In this document: piece by piece, positions 17,531 to 26,454 of the stretch | How the letters are laid out: every line of letters begins with the position of its first letter | Numbering within the stretch: position 1 is the first letter of the stretch | DNA from: Colwellia sp. BRX10-3 | GTDB lineage: Bacteria > Pseudomonadota > Gammaproteobacteria > Enterobacterales > Alteromonadaceae | Assembly (NCBI RefSeq): GCF_014077505.1 | Contig: NZ_JACGWA010000010.1 | Span: 1-64,000, forward strand | DNA: 64,000 nucleotides | Reading direction: 5' to 3' | Position numbers and translations under genes: made by a program | Notes under the pieces: model-generated | Databases searched by the model: none | Told to the model about the DNA's origin: nothing | The model's input: the letters and a program-made list of their open reading frames with translations, nothing else

Positions 17531-17567
17531 AGTCTGAACTTTTGATAGACACACAAATATTAACTAA

Positions 17568-18788
17568 TTACTCTATCTCAAACCAAGTTTTCAATACTTG
17601 ATAAACCTTAGGTTCACTTAACAATTCCATATGATTAATATTAGTACCTACCCATTTTCTAACCTCTGGAATATGTAAATCAAAGGCAGTATCTTTATGC
17701 TCACCCAAGGCACTTTTTATCCGTACAAGTCCGTCACCTAAAGGGTAATTAATACTTTCTGTAGCACTTGTTGCCACAGCGAAACACTTCACCTTAGCAG
17801 GCAAAGGCAAAGGCAAACGCTTATCGCCACTGAACTCAAAACGTTCAGTGGTATACCAATCAAGCTCCTGCACATTGCCATAACGTAAATCTGTAATCCC
17901 AGAGCTGCGCACTTTCACAAGGCGTGCAAACGGTGCAGTGTATGAATGAGCCCCTAAAATCAAATCAATCCAGTTACCCGCTTTTTCAAGAGCAGCCCCA
18001 TGGTGTGGCGTACCTAAAAATACTAAGTTGTTAAGTAGTTCAGGCCATTGGTGGCCACTTTTTTGGGCAACGTGAAAAGCGCTACGGGATACTAGCCCCC
18101 CCATGCTGTGGGCCAATATATTAATTTCCAAGTGTTTATCTGATAGATTTACCAGAGACTCTAATAAACTTGCAAAAAGTTTGCCGTTATCGGAAATATG
18201 CTGCCCAGTATTATAATGCAGGTAGATGGCTGCCATACCCAACTCTTTTGCCAATTGTTCACCATGGTCATGACCTTCGCGACACCACTGCAAGTCATTC
18301 ATACACAGACCATGGACCATGATCAGAAGTTTGCCATTGCTTTGGTTTATGACCTCACGCAACTGAACTTCATTTAGAGTTTGCCCTTCTCTTCGAAAGT
18401 GCATTGGGATAGCCAACGGGTTATCGCTAAGCACAAGATGGTCACCTAATACTCCATTCAAGGCTGCAAGCAAAGCTTGTGTCGACGTTGAATCAGGTTG
18501 AGAAGCTAGTATTTTACTTATAGCGGCCAATGGTGCATCAATACTTTTCCCTACCAATTCAGTTAGGCTACGAATCTTGCGATAAACCATGCCACTTATG
18601 CCAGAAAGTTGCTCTTTTTCAGTAGCCGAATTTACCACTGAATGTGGACTTATTTGTTTATGAACTGATTCAACAATATCAGTGATAGCTAACACGGCCT
18701 CAATGGTTAAACGGCCCACACCCTGTGTTCTTGAATTAGCTTTTTTAATAGGGGAGTTCTGACTTTTATCTTCGGGAATATGCTTCAT
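17568..18788 (-). CDS. alpha/beta hydrolase, PGAP1/lipase-like
   Basis: A 406-residue hydrolase with the lipase-type nucleophile elbow in ILAHSMGGLVSRSA and a following FLGTPHHGA motif, both characteristic of PGAP1-like and triacylglycerol lipases. The oxyanion region is LIMVHGLCMND. About 120 N-terminal residues precede the hydrolase core and have no known domain. There is no signal peptide, so it acts inside the cell. I chose the ATG at 18788 over a TTG seven codons upstream; neither has a strong ribosome binding site. It is one of several lipases near the storage genes, so a role in mobilising esters is likely but unproven. Confidence 0.78.
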   Translation of the reverse strand: MKHIPEDKSQNSPIKKANSRTQGVGRLTIEAVLAITDIVESVHKQISPHSVVNSATEKEQLSGISGMVYRKIRSLTELVGKSIDAPLAAISKILASQPDSTSTQALLAALNGVLGDHLVLSDNPLAIPMHFRREGQTLNEVQLREVINQSNGKLLIMVHGLCMNDLQWCREGHDHGEQLAKELGMAAIYLHYNTGQHISDNGKLFASLLESLVNLSDKHLEINILAHSMGGLVSRSAFHVAQKSGHQWPELLNNLVFLGTPHHGAALEKAGNWIDLILGAHSYTAPFARLVKVRSSGITDLRYGNVQELDWYTTERFEFSGDKRLPLPLPAKVKCFAVATSATESINYPLGDGLVRIKSALGEHKDTAFDLHIPEVRKWVGTNINHMELLSEPKVYQVLKTWFEIE

Positions 18789-19133
18789 AGATTCTGTTTT
18801 AATGCACAATAAGGTAACTTACTTTAACAAATATTTGTGGCAAGTATTGTTTATTTGTTTTACTAAAGGTTTAAATGCTAATTTATAACATTATTGAGAA
18901 AACTAGACACGTTCACCTTCCTGACGACTATTATTTACGAAAGGTTGAACCATAAGCCCCTTATTATTTGACGACACGGCTTAGCTTATATGTGGCAAAG
19001 ATGACATTAGCTTTAATGATTACCAATCGCACTTTGTAGAGCTTATCAAAAGCAAGCTGAGACAGAATAATATAACCATCGGTGGGTGAGTTTTCAGCTC
19101 AAGCGTTTTCATCTTCTACTCCTGCTTTACGAC
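18789..19133. other. intergenic region between lipase and channel-like genes
   Basis: About 345 bp, AT-rich, with scattered stops in all frames. It should hold the lipase promoter. No strong repeat, terminator or RNA gene is seen. Confidence 0.35.
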
Positions 19134-20132
19134 TTATTTACTGTTAAGTGACTCTTTCCAACGCTGCTTCGAAACATGCAGTTTTACTAATTCTAAACAC
19201 TCATTAACAATCAATAGCACTTCTTGATCAAGCATATGGTCTTCACTAGAAAAACGGCCTAAACCATGTTCAACAAAGTCATCAATTTTTTCTGGAGTGA
19301 TATCTTTTAATAGGTTAATAACCGACTGTGTCACTATATCTGTGACCGACTGTTCTAAAGTTTTTTCTATGGTGCGCCCCAATACCGGCACTAATTTCAA
19401 GGTTGACACTTGTGAGTTACCACGTACCGCTTTACCAACACTTTTTTGCACATGATTGCGCACAGATTCACCATGTTCACTGTGCTCGATTGATTCTCCA
19501 ACATGCACCATTACCGACGATAACCATTGCGTCAAAATAGGTAAGCGCGAAGCAATGACTTGTTTGCTAATATCTTCTATTAAAGGAGAGCCAGCAGCTA
19601 TATCGTTTTGCGCATCTGATAGCACTTTAACAACAATTCGATCACTGAGCTCTTCAACAAACACATCGTAGTAGAATATGACGAATCGATACATGGCTGT
19701 GTTACGTAAATCAATAATTTCATATTTTTGCAATCGATAAAAAATTGAAAATATCCGCAAGAAACGAAATATTCGGGCACCGCCTAAGGGAATACAACCG
19801 ACTAAATCGTACCAATGAATAAAGGGGAAAAAGTACCAACGTACATAAGTGTTACGGACTAATGCCACCGCCCAACGGACACAAAACTCCGTCAAAAAAA
19901 CAGCAATGAAAGCAAAATCATAGAGTATAAAGTTTTCATGAATGGGAGCATAAACTGAAACTATGTCAGTAGATATGGATGATAAAATAGACTTAAAAGC
20001 TTGGGTGGCAAATAAGCCATCAAACAACAGCCAAATTAAGTTAATAGTGAGCAAGCTAAGCATCACCAAATCGACTATTATCCATGGTCCTTCGTGGCTG
20101 GATTTAAGTTTGGAATAACTAAAGTTAAGCAT
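19134..20132 (-). CDS. membrane protein with voltage-sensor-like region
   Basis: A 332-residue protein. The first 150 residues hold about four hydrophobic helices (near 20–40, 66–88, 96–115) and end with an Arg-rich amphipathic helix, GGARIFRFLRIFSIFYRL, which looks like an S4 voltage-sensor segment of ion-transporter proteins. No pore loop or selectivity filter follows; instead there is a soluble helical C-terminal half of about 170 residues with unknown fold. It may therefore be a voltage-sensor-only protein or a divergent channel relative. It is transcribed with the same strand as its neighbours but sits alone. Confidence 0.55.
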   Translation of the reverse strand: MLNFSYSKLKSSHEGPWIIVDLVMLSLLTINLIWLLFDGLFATQAFKSILSSISTDIVSVYAPIHENFILYDFAFIAVFLTEFCVRWAVALVRNTYVRWYFFPFIHWYDLVGCIPLGGARIFRFLRIFSIFYRLQKYEIIDLRNTAMYRFVIFYYDVFVEELSDRIVVKVLSDAQNDIAAGSPLIEDISKQVIASRLPILTQWLSSVMVHVGESIEHSEHGESVRNHVQKSVGKAVRGNSQVSTLKLVPVLGRTIEKTLEQSVTDIVTQSVINLLKDITPEKIDDFVEHGLGRFSSEDHMLDQEVLLIVNECLELVKLHVSKQRWKESLNSK

Positions 20133-20215
20133 GATTAAAACAGCCGTATATGCATATGATGTAAGATTGAGAACAACAGTATATTAGAATTTTCAACAGA
20201 GAGAAGTAAACACTG

Positions 20216-20992
20216 CTACCCAAACTTCTGCTGGTGATGTCTTAACGTTTTTTCTTCGCGTTGTAATGCTATCATAATCATTGCTGCAATAGATGGCGAT
20301 TTATTTTTCACAATCAATGTCTCTGAATGCGCAGCGCATAGCACTTCAGCCTCGCTCCATTGTTCCGCTATTTGTGCAACCCATAGTCGAAAATCATCTG
20401 CAGCACCTTTACGTTGCTCTAACGTTCTAGATAATGTCATATGAAAAGACACTTCAGGAGTTTTTAAAACACCGAGTAAACCAGGTAATTTTAGGAACAT
20501 TAAAGTGTCGTCAACGTGAATGGTTTTTGATGCAAGATGGTAAGCCAATACCGATGAAAAATGCAAGTGCTCGTTATTGGAAATAAAATCGACACCACGA
20601 GGTACTGAAAATTCAAAATCCTCAGAAAACATGGTAGCAAACTCACTTGAATTCGTTAGCTCTTTTTGCCACGGTAGGTCTGGGAGTTTATCAAAATGGC
20701 GTTGTGTCCCATACAATTTTGCGTTTGGATAGTCAGCATGTATCTTTGCAACATGTATAGTATGGAATGGGTGCAAATTAATAATAGCTTCAATGTCGAC
20801 TCCATTGTTGGTTAGCGAATCTACTTGCTGTTTAATATCATCTTGCAAGGTATAAGCATCCAATAAAACAAACTTGCCGTTACCAAGCTTTGCTAAAGAA
20901 GCTTGAGTACCTATATTTAACAAACCAAAAACTCTAAATTCACCGCGAATATTCCAAAAGGTGTCAGAAATTTTTACTATTTTGTCAGTCAT
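20216..20992 (-). CDS. metallo-beta-lactamase-fold-like protein, DUF4336-like
   Basis: A 258-residue protein whose layout resembles an MBL-fold enzyme: a beta-rich N-terminus (FGLLNIGTQASLAKL...FVLLDAY), a motif NLHPFHTIHVAKIHADYPNAKLYG in the place of the HxHxDH metal site, and a later HVDDTLMFL. The metal motif is degenerate (H.F.T.HV), so zinc binding and hydrolase activity are doubtful. This pattern is common to DUF4336-type proteins of unknown function. It lies between the channel-like gene and the patatin gene on the same strand, 131 bp past the patatin gene's stop. Confidence 0.55.
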   Translation of the reverse strand: MTDKIVKISDTFWNIRGEFRVFGLLNIGTQASLAKLGNGKFVLLDAYTLQDDIKQQVDSLTNNGVDIEAIINLHPFHTIHVAKIHADYPNAKLYGTQRHFDKLPDLPWQKELTNSSEFATMFSEDFEFSVPRGVDFISNNEHLHFSSVLAYHLASKTIHVDDTLMFLKLPGLLGVLKTPEVSFHMTLSRTLEQRKGAADDFRLWVAQIAEQWSEAEVLCAAHSETLIVKNKSPSIAAMIMIALQREEKTLRHHQQKFG

Positions 20993-21073
20993 AAATGATA
21001 CTCATTTTATATATTGTAAGCAGTTTAGCTAAAAACACTCCGGATAACTCACCTCAAAGATAAGTACATTGAG

Positions 21074-21105
21074 AGTATGTTCTGCCCATAAGGTCAGAAC
21101 ATACT
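21074..21105 (-). terminator. hairpin after the patatin gene
   Basis: AGTATGTTCTG pairs perfectly with CAGAACATACT across a 10-base loop about 20 bp past the patatin stop. No T run follows, so termination is possible but not certain. Confidence 0.45.
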
Positions 21106-21123
21106 TACTGTGAACTAGACGGT

Positions 21124-22596
21124 TTAACCGTTAACGACTTTTAATCCATTATGTTTGCCAAGTATTCGAGCTTCTCTTTCTTTTAAGAGTTTCAAATATT
21201 TTCGCAGTGTTTTACTGATAAGAGTATTTCGCTTAATTAAGTCTAGTTGCGGCCAGGTGGCACGTTCTCCATGCTTAAATAACTCGGTCAGACTCTGCTG
21301 GCTTGGATTGGACATGATATGCATAAAATTGGCTAATGTGGGATCAGGCAAAATGTTAATATCACCCATATATTGTTGATCAATAATAGAGCGAATTTTG
21401 TGAATACCCAATTTAGTCGCTCTATGGCTAATAGCACTTTCGAGAAGATCAAAGGCATAAATGCTATTAATTTTGGCAATCTTAGCCGCGTGGCGTAAGG
21501 TCAAACCTATCAAACCTGCGGTATCACGTTTATCACGAGCACGAAATAATGTAGATATAGGGTTAGTTTGACTAACAATACTATGGTTAACGCCATATAA
21601 ACGAGCTAAACGATCAAAAGGCAAATCAGCCATGATCGAGCCGTCAGCAAAACGACGGGTAGGAATATAAGGAACAATATCACCAGCCTGATTTTTAGCT
21701 TTTAATTGAACCGCCGAAAAAACAATTGGAATAGCACAGGATGCCCTAACAGCTTGAGCTATAATTGCATTCGGCGAAGTTTTCGCGTTTAGTAAACGCG
21801 AGAACTGGTGCAGGTCAGCTGGCGAAACCGTAATCGTCACATGTTTGCCGGTCTTTTTATAGGCTTCTTCAAATGTGGTCAAATCAAATAATTCTATTAG
21901 CGCATTTTCAAGATTGGTGCTATCAAGTAGGCTGTCTTTGCTAAAGCCTTTCCATAGACGCCATTCACGAAACTTAGTGTAAATAACCTCAGGAGTAAGA
22001 GTGTTTTTTAACTCTTCGCTAGTTCTCGTTCCAACCAAAGCGGCAATAATAGAACCCGCACTTGCTCCAGATATAACGTCGGGTAGCAAATCATGTTCAA
22101 CAAGCGTTCTAACTACGCCACCATGAAAGAAACCAAGTCCCGCGCCGCCACTGAGCATCATACAACTGCGTCCAAACGCATGAGCCGTTTCATCAAAAAA
22201 TGATAACTTCTCATAGAAATCGATTTCGTTTTCGTCGGCCTGATAAATAAAATCCAGTGCTTCACAAACTTGCTTAATAAACTCTTCAATTAAATGCTTA
22301 GTGCCAATTTTTGCGTGGCTATTGAGTGAAGAAGCCGCGATATTGCCCAAATTGCCATGCAGACCTTCATGTAGAATGTACATAAGAGCTGCTGCGTCAT
22401 TATTTGATTTTGCTTGTTTTATCCTTTGAACGCGTTTTCGGATTGCTCGGTAATCATAATCTTTACAGGCATCTTTAGCCTTCCATTCAGGGGCGCCAGA
22501 TAACTCGTCATGTGCTTGTGCGGCCTCCTTGTACTCAGCATAACATTCCGCTGTTTTCATGACATTCTCTAACTCAGAAAGTCTTTTTTTGGGCAT
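21124..22596 (-). CDS. DUF3336–patatin-like lipase (TAG lipase type)
   Basis: A 490-residue two-domain protein. Residues about 1–140 match the DUF3336 domain that precedes patatin in yeast TGL3/4/5 triacylglycerol lipases. The patatin domain starts at about 148 with the oxyanion loop GGAGLGFFHGG, has the Ser nucleophile in GASAG near 178 and the dyad Asp in ADGSIMADLPF near 318. A Ser-Asp hydrolase of this kind would release fatty acids from stored TAG or phospholipid. It has no signal peptide. With three WS/DGATs nearby it is a strong candidate for the lipase that mobilises the lipid store. Confidence 0.88.
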   Translation of the reverse strand: MPKKRLSELENVMKTAECYAEYKEAAQAHDELSGAPEWKAKDACKDYDYRAIRKRVQRIKQAKSNNDAAALMYILHEGLHGNLGNIAASSLNSHAKIGTKHLIEEFIKQVCEALDFIYQADENEIDFYEKLSFFDETAHAFGRSCMMLSGGAGLGFFHGGVVRTLVEHDLLPDVISGASAGSIIAALVGTRTSEELKNTLTPEVIYTKFREWRLWKGFSKDSLLDSTNLENALIELFDLTTFEEAYKKTGKHVTITVSPADLHQFSRLLNAKTSPNAIIAQAVRASCAIPIVFSAVQLKAKNQAGDIVPYIPTRRFADGSIMADLPFDRLARLYGVNHSIVSQTNPISTLFRARDKRDTAGLIGLTLRHAAKIAKINSIYAFDLLESAISHRATKLGIHKIRSIIDQQYMGDINILPDPTLANFMHIMSNPSQQSLTELFKHGERATWPQLDLIKRNTLISKTLRKYLKLLKEREARILGKHNGLKVVNG

Positions 22597-23076
22597 ATTG
22601 TTAATCTCTTTTTACTACATTAAATGAATATAATCGTAAATAATTAGAAAACGCTACCTAAATTAAATGCTCTATTAATATTACTTTTGTGAAGCTTAAC
22701 GTGAAAAAGCTAGTATGTTATTGTTAATACTTTGTTTATTTATAAAAAAATTTAATAAAAAATAATAATTATTTTTTATATTGACCATACTAATTCCGAT
22801 GATTGTCAGGTAAATAGCCTTCCTACACCTCTAACAATATCGATGGACCGCGAACCCTATTTTATAAATGTTAGTAAACTAGTTGACTATCTAGAACTCG
22901 TCGACGAGATACTTCTCAAGTATGGAACGAAATAATTCACCTTTATCTAACACTTTTGGTTTGAGCAGTTTTTAGTATATCAACAATGCTTTTTTGGATG
23001 TAATGATCATGGTGATGGCATCGCCTTTAGCGGGTTTAATCCTTGGTTAGTTAACAAATAGGATCGCGATAAAATA

Positions 23077-23280
23077 ATTTGGAACCTAAACATCCAATAA
23101 TGTTTATGGCTGTTACTATTCAAGGCATGTTTAAAGCACCAATATAAGGTTCTCGAGTCTATTAATACATTATTGAATCTAATTGATGACTTCAGAAAAT
23201 ATCGTAAAAATAGGTCTACATGGTGCAGAAAAATGTCAGTCATTAAAGCTATCGAGATTAACTGTTAACGATGTTGTTGC
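23077..23280 (+). pseudogene. possible IS5-like transposase remnant
   Basis: Two reading frames join across a shift near 23140: FMAVTIQGMFKAPI, then VLESINTLLNLIDDF. This resembles the part of IS5-group transposases where a short helix (such as 'LKVLFKLPLR') is followed by a 'GFLESLxxLxNL' segment. No inverted repeats or catalytic residues remain. The identification is weak. Confidence 0.25.
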
Positions 23281-23314
23281 ACGTTATCTTGCCTTTACCC
23301 TTCCCCATTTTATT

Positions 23315-23335
23315 TTGGTGCTTGGTGCTTGGTGC
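23315..23335. repeat. three tandem TTGGTGC repeats
   Basis: Three perfect 7-bp units in the gene-poor region. No coding sequence spans them. Confidence 0.8.
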
Positions 23336-23622
23336 TAAGTCGGATTATAAAATGAACGCAATCGCTCTAAAGCATATTTTGAGGATTAAGAAAAACATTT
23401 GCTTTATACCAATGAATACCCAACAAACCTCTGAGCATCAATCATATTTGGTGTCTGTGTATCCAAGTGTGCCAACTGAGGAATTCGAATGAGTACTGCG
23501 CTCATGTACAGCTGTTGTATTGATTCTAATTGTTACCAGTAGCTTACTGGCCATAAAAGCAGTTTTTTCTAAAGTTATCTTGGTGTTAAATGTAATGAAA
23601 ACTAGGATTATCACAGTCAACC

Positions 23623-23642
23623 TTACTTACTTACTTACTTAC
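23623..23642. repeat. five tandem TTAC repeats
   Basis: Five perfect tetranucleotide units about 60 bp beyond the ParA stop codon. Such tracts are prone to slippage, but no gene or promoter is clearly affected here. Confidence 0.85.
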
Positions 23643-23701
23643 TTAAGTGCACCAAAACTGACGTCATTCGAGTAAAGCTGAAGCCTTTTTACTCACATAA
23701 A

Positions 23702-24478
23702 CTACCTATCTTTAGCGTGATCTAATAGGTTAAAAATCGCTATCAGTGATAGGGTCAACTTATGCTTGGGTGCAAATGTAATCAGTGGTTTTTTGGCTTG
23801 ATGTGATTCGCGCATTTTCACCGATTGACTAATGTATTGTGATAATACCGGATAGCCTTCTTCAATGAGTTCATCAATAATTTGTTTAGGCAAATTGGCG
23901 TTCGCCATAAATTGATTTGCGATGATACCTTCGATTTCCAATTTAGTATTGTGATCTTCTTTAATTTCAGCAATTTTTTGTTGTAGGCTATATAAACCTT
24001 GTCGAGCAAAATCGTCACAATCAATAGGGATCAAACAACGATCAGCTGCGATTAATGCTGATAAACTATAAAAATTCAACGCAGGCGCCGTATCAATATA
24101 GATATGATCGAATTCCTGACTAAGTGATTCAAGGGCTTCGCGCAGTTTAAATATTTTATGACGACTATTTAATTCACTTTCTAGCTCAGCTAAACGTTCT
24201 GAGCCCGGAATAATAAATAAATTGTCCATTTGTGTGGCCTGACAATATTCAATGGCAGGTCGGCGATAAAGATGAAAAGTGATGCTTTGCTCAAAGAGAT
24301 CGGCAATAGTACTTTCTGTTGGCGCATCTAGTGCATCTAAATATGCCGTACTATTGCATTGCGTGTCTAAATCCACAATTAAGGTGCGAAAACCTTGACT
24401 GGCAGAAATGGCAGCTAAATTAACCGTCAGACTAGATTTACCTACTCCCCCTTTTTTATTAAACAATACTCTTATCAC
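23702..24478 (-). CDS. orphan ParA-family ATPase
   Basis: A 258-residue ParA/MinD-superfamily ATPase with the deviant Walker A motif KKGGVGKSS at residues 8–16, the switch region DLDTQCNSTAYL at about 36–47 and the Walker B-like IYIDTAPAL. These ATPases bind DNA nonspecifically as ATP dimers and position cargo on the nucleoid. No ParB gene or parS-like site is next to it. The start is GTG with GGAGAG six bases upstream. It is divergent from WS/DGAT paralogue 3 and near several phasin genes, so positioning of storage inclusions is an attractive but untested idea; plasmid-derived or other cargo roles are possible. Confidence 0.85.
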   Translation of the reverse strand: MIRVLFNKKGGVGKSSLTVNLAAISASQGFRTLIVDLDTQCNSTAYLDALDAPTESTIADLFEQSITFHLYRRPAIEYCQATQMDNLFIIPGSERLAELESELNSRHKIFKLREALESLSQEFDHIYIDTAPALNFYSLSALIAADRCLIPIDCDDFARQGLYSLQQKIAEIKEDHNTKLEIEGIIANQFMANANLPKQIIDELIEEGYPVLSQYISQSVKMRESHQAKKPLITFAPKHKLTLSLIAIFNLLDHAKDR

Positions 24479-24626
24479 GCTTTACTCTCCATTAGCTTTA
24501 TTTTCAATTGCTTGCACTATGTTCTTATAATATGGAATTATACTATTGTGAAAGCAAAAATTCAGACAAAATTTAGATATTCCTGACATACTAAATCTTA
24601 GTGAATAAATTAGAAAGGATTAGCTT

Positions 24627-26087
24627 GTGACCAAAAAAATTACATTTCTCGACAAGACGTTTTGGATTACGGAATCGGAAGCGAACCCTAAGCACGTAGC
24701 TGGATTACAACTTTTAGAGATGCCCGAAGATGCACCGGAAGATTATGTGGAGCAGCTTTTCGCCGAATTACAGAGTTTTAACAAAGCGGTACCGCCTTTT
24801 AATTGTAAGGTAAGTCGATTTTTAGGTTATCCAGTAAAATTGAGTCCTGTCGAACAATTAAACATGGATTATCATGTACAGATTCATGTACTTGACGACA
24901 TCAACAACAAACCCGAGTTACACAAATTTGTCGCAAAATTGCATGAAACCTGGCTGGATAGAGATAAACCACTTTGGCAATATCATTTAATTAAAGATCA
25001 GGCAAATAACGGATTTGCGATTTATATCAAGGTGCACCATATGTACGGCGATGGTGCGACCCTTATTCGTTGGTTCCAAAAGGGCTATTCAGAGCAAAAA
25101 AGTAGTCAGGGCTTTGTGCCAGTTTGGGCTGCGGACTTGGCCCTTAGAGACCGAAAAAAAGTTAATATTTTTAAGCAAATAATGACTGGATTGTGGGACA
25201 TAATAATCACTGTAAAAGACCTTATTTGGATTTTGTTCCGTTTGTTATTGAAGCTACTCCGAATTAATCAGGTCTATATGCCTATCCCATTTTCGGGTAC
25301 AAAAACAATGCTTACGGGTCAAGTTAAAAAAGGCCGGGTGGTATCTACTTTAGATATCGATTTTTCCAGAGTAAAAACACTCAGTAAACGAGTAAGAGCC
25401 TCTGCTAATGAAATTATGTTGTGTGCATTCGATATTGGTGTGCATAGATTTTTAAAAGATTATGGTCATACTTTTGATAAAGCCCTTTACACCAATATGC
25501 CAATCAACCTGCGCAAACCTGGAGAAACCACCTCAGGTAACAAAATTGCCATTGTGCCAGTTGAGTTAGCCCATGGTGAAAAGGACCCTTATTTGCGATT
25601 GCGGCAGATTATCGAGAATCATCGTATTGTTAAACGAGCAGCAAGGGTTTCTCATCCTGCTGCTTTTAGTTATTACACTCTACTAATACAGTCATTTTCG
25701 ACCCTTTTTGAAGTATTACATATTTCAGATTGGTTTAGGCCAATAGGTAATATTTTGGTCTCTAACATGCCTGGTCCACCAAAAACTTTGTTTTTTAAAG
25801 ATGCAAAATTACTCGCCAACTACCCTATTTCGACGATGACACCAGGTGGTGGGGTCAATATTACAATGCTCACATACAATGGTATCGCTCAAATTGGCCT
25901 GGTATGTTGCGATAGTGAGATTTCTAGCCTTGAACCCATGTCTCAATACATTCAGGAAGCTTTCGATATGTTAGAAGAATGTGTGGATGATCCCTCTCTC
26001 AATGTTGACGATATTGGTGAGCAGGTGTTGGAGATCCCTAAAACCATTGTTGATGATGAAATTTATGATGCAGGAATAAAGGATTGA
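24627..26087 (+). CDS. wax ester synthase/diacylglycerol acyltransferase (WS/DGAT), paralogue 3
   Basis: A 486-residue WS/DGAT. The active site HHMYGDG is at 137–143 after PLW at 115–117, and NMPGPPKTLFF lies in the C-terminal third. Its N-terminus (TESEANPKHVAGL) and acidic C-terminal tail match paralogue 1 at 5125 closely, so the two arose by duplication within one subfamily. The start is GTG at 24627, eight bases after AGGA. It is a single gene, divergent from the ParA gene across 148 bp. Substrate preference relative to the other two copies cannot be read from sequence. Confidence 0.9.
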   Translation: MTKKITFLDKTFWITESEANPKHVAGLQLLEMPEDAPEDYVEQLFAELQSFNKAVPPFNCKVSRFLGYPVKLSPVEQLNMDYHVQIHVLDDINNKPELHKFVAKLHETWLDRDKPLWQYHLIKDQANNGFAIYIKVHHMYGDGATLIRWFQKGYSEQKSSQGFVPVWAADLALRDRKKVNIFKQIMTGLWDIIITVKDLIWILFRLLLKLLRINQVYMPIPFSGTKTMLTGQVKKGRVVSTLDIDFSRVKTLSKRVRASANEIMLCAFDIGVHRFLKDYGHTFDKALYTNMPINLRKPGETTSGNKIAIVPVELAHGEKDPYLRLRQIIENHRIVKRAARVSHPAAFSYYTLLIQSFSTLFEVLHISDWFRPIGNILVSNMPGPPKTLFFKDAKLLANYPISTMTPGGGVNITMLTYNGIAQIGLVCCDSEISSLEPMSQYIQEAFDMLEECVDDPSLNVDDIGEQVLEIPKTIVDDEIYDAGIKD

Positions 26088-26288
26088 GCTTTTATAGAAA
26101 AAGTTTGAATAGCATTACTTCTCAATAGATATTATTAACCCACAGAGAGAGTGCAGCTTGTAAATAAAGTAAACTCTATTGGTGGATTGAGGTAGCTTTT
26201 TTACTTCAGTATTTATAAGTGCAGCAACGCCTCTAGTTACTTTAGTAGTATTACTTTAAAGCGTAGACTTCTAAAATAGCATCAGACA

Positions 26289-26328
26289 TAAAAAAACCGA
26301 AAGCCCTTTATAATTGGGAGCTTTCGGT
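26289..26328 (-). terminator. terminator after tRNA-Leu
   Basis: On the minus strand ACCGAAAGC and GCTTTCGGT (plus an inner CCC/GGG) form a stem that ends in a run of about eight T, 30 bp past the tRNA 3′ end. Confidence 0.8.
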
Positions 26329-26356
26329 CTTCATTGGTTCTTATCGAACCTGTATT

Positions 26357-26441
26357 TGGTGCAGATAGAGAGACTCGAACTCTCACGCCCTAAGGCACCA
26401 CCCCCTCAAGGTGGCGCGTCTACCAATTCCGCCATATCTGC
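26357..26441 (-). tRNA. leuU: tRNA-Leu (anticodon GAG)
   Basis: An 85-nt class II tRNA read on the minus strand. The acceptor stem pairs GCAGATA with TATCTGC, the anticodon stem CCACC/GGTGG encloses the loop TTGAGGG with anticodon GAG, a long variable arm follows (TGCCTTAGGGCGT), the T arm has GTTCGAGTC and CCA is encoded. It sits directly after secG, the same arrangement as secG–leuU in E. coli. Confidence 0.95.
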
Positions 26442-26454
26442 AAATATTTAAAAA

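Larger units (their letters stand above)
22597..23701. other. 1.1-kb gene-poor, decayed region
   Basis: No intact gene is supported. The first 200 bp are very AT-rich and contain the patatin promoter and an AAAAAATAAT/ATTATTTTTT palindrome at 22757–22777. The middle holds a probable transposase remnant, then three TTGGTGC repeats at 23315–23335 and five TTAC repeats at 23623–23642. Short open frames of 60–78 codons occur on both strands but none looks like a real protein. Confidence 0.5.

Noticed and set aside
23007-23243. 78-codon open frame on the minus strand in the gene-poor region
   Set aside because: No ribosome binding site, no domain, odd composition, and it overlaps the transposase-like remnant on the other strand.
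23271-23492. 73-codon open frame containing the TTGGTGC repeats
   Set aside because: The repeat-coded stretch (LGA/WCLVLG) is low complexity and the rest has no family resemblance; I see no evidence that it is expressed.
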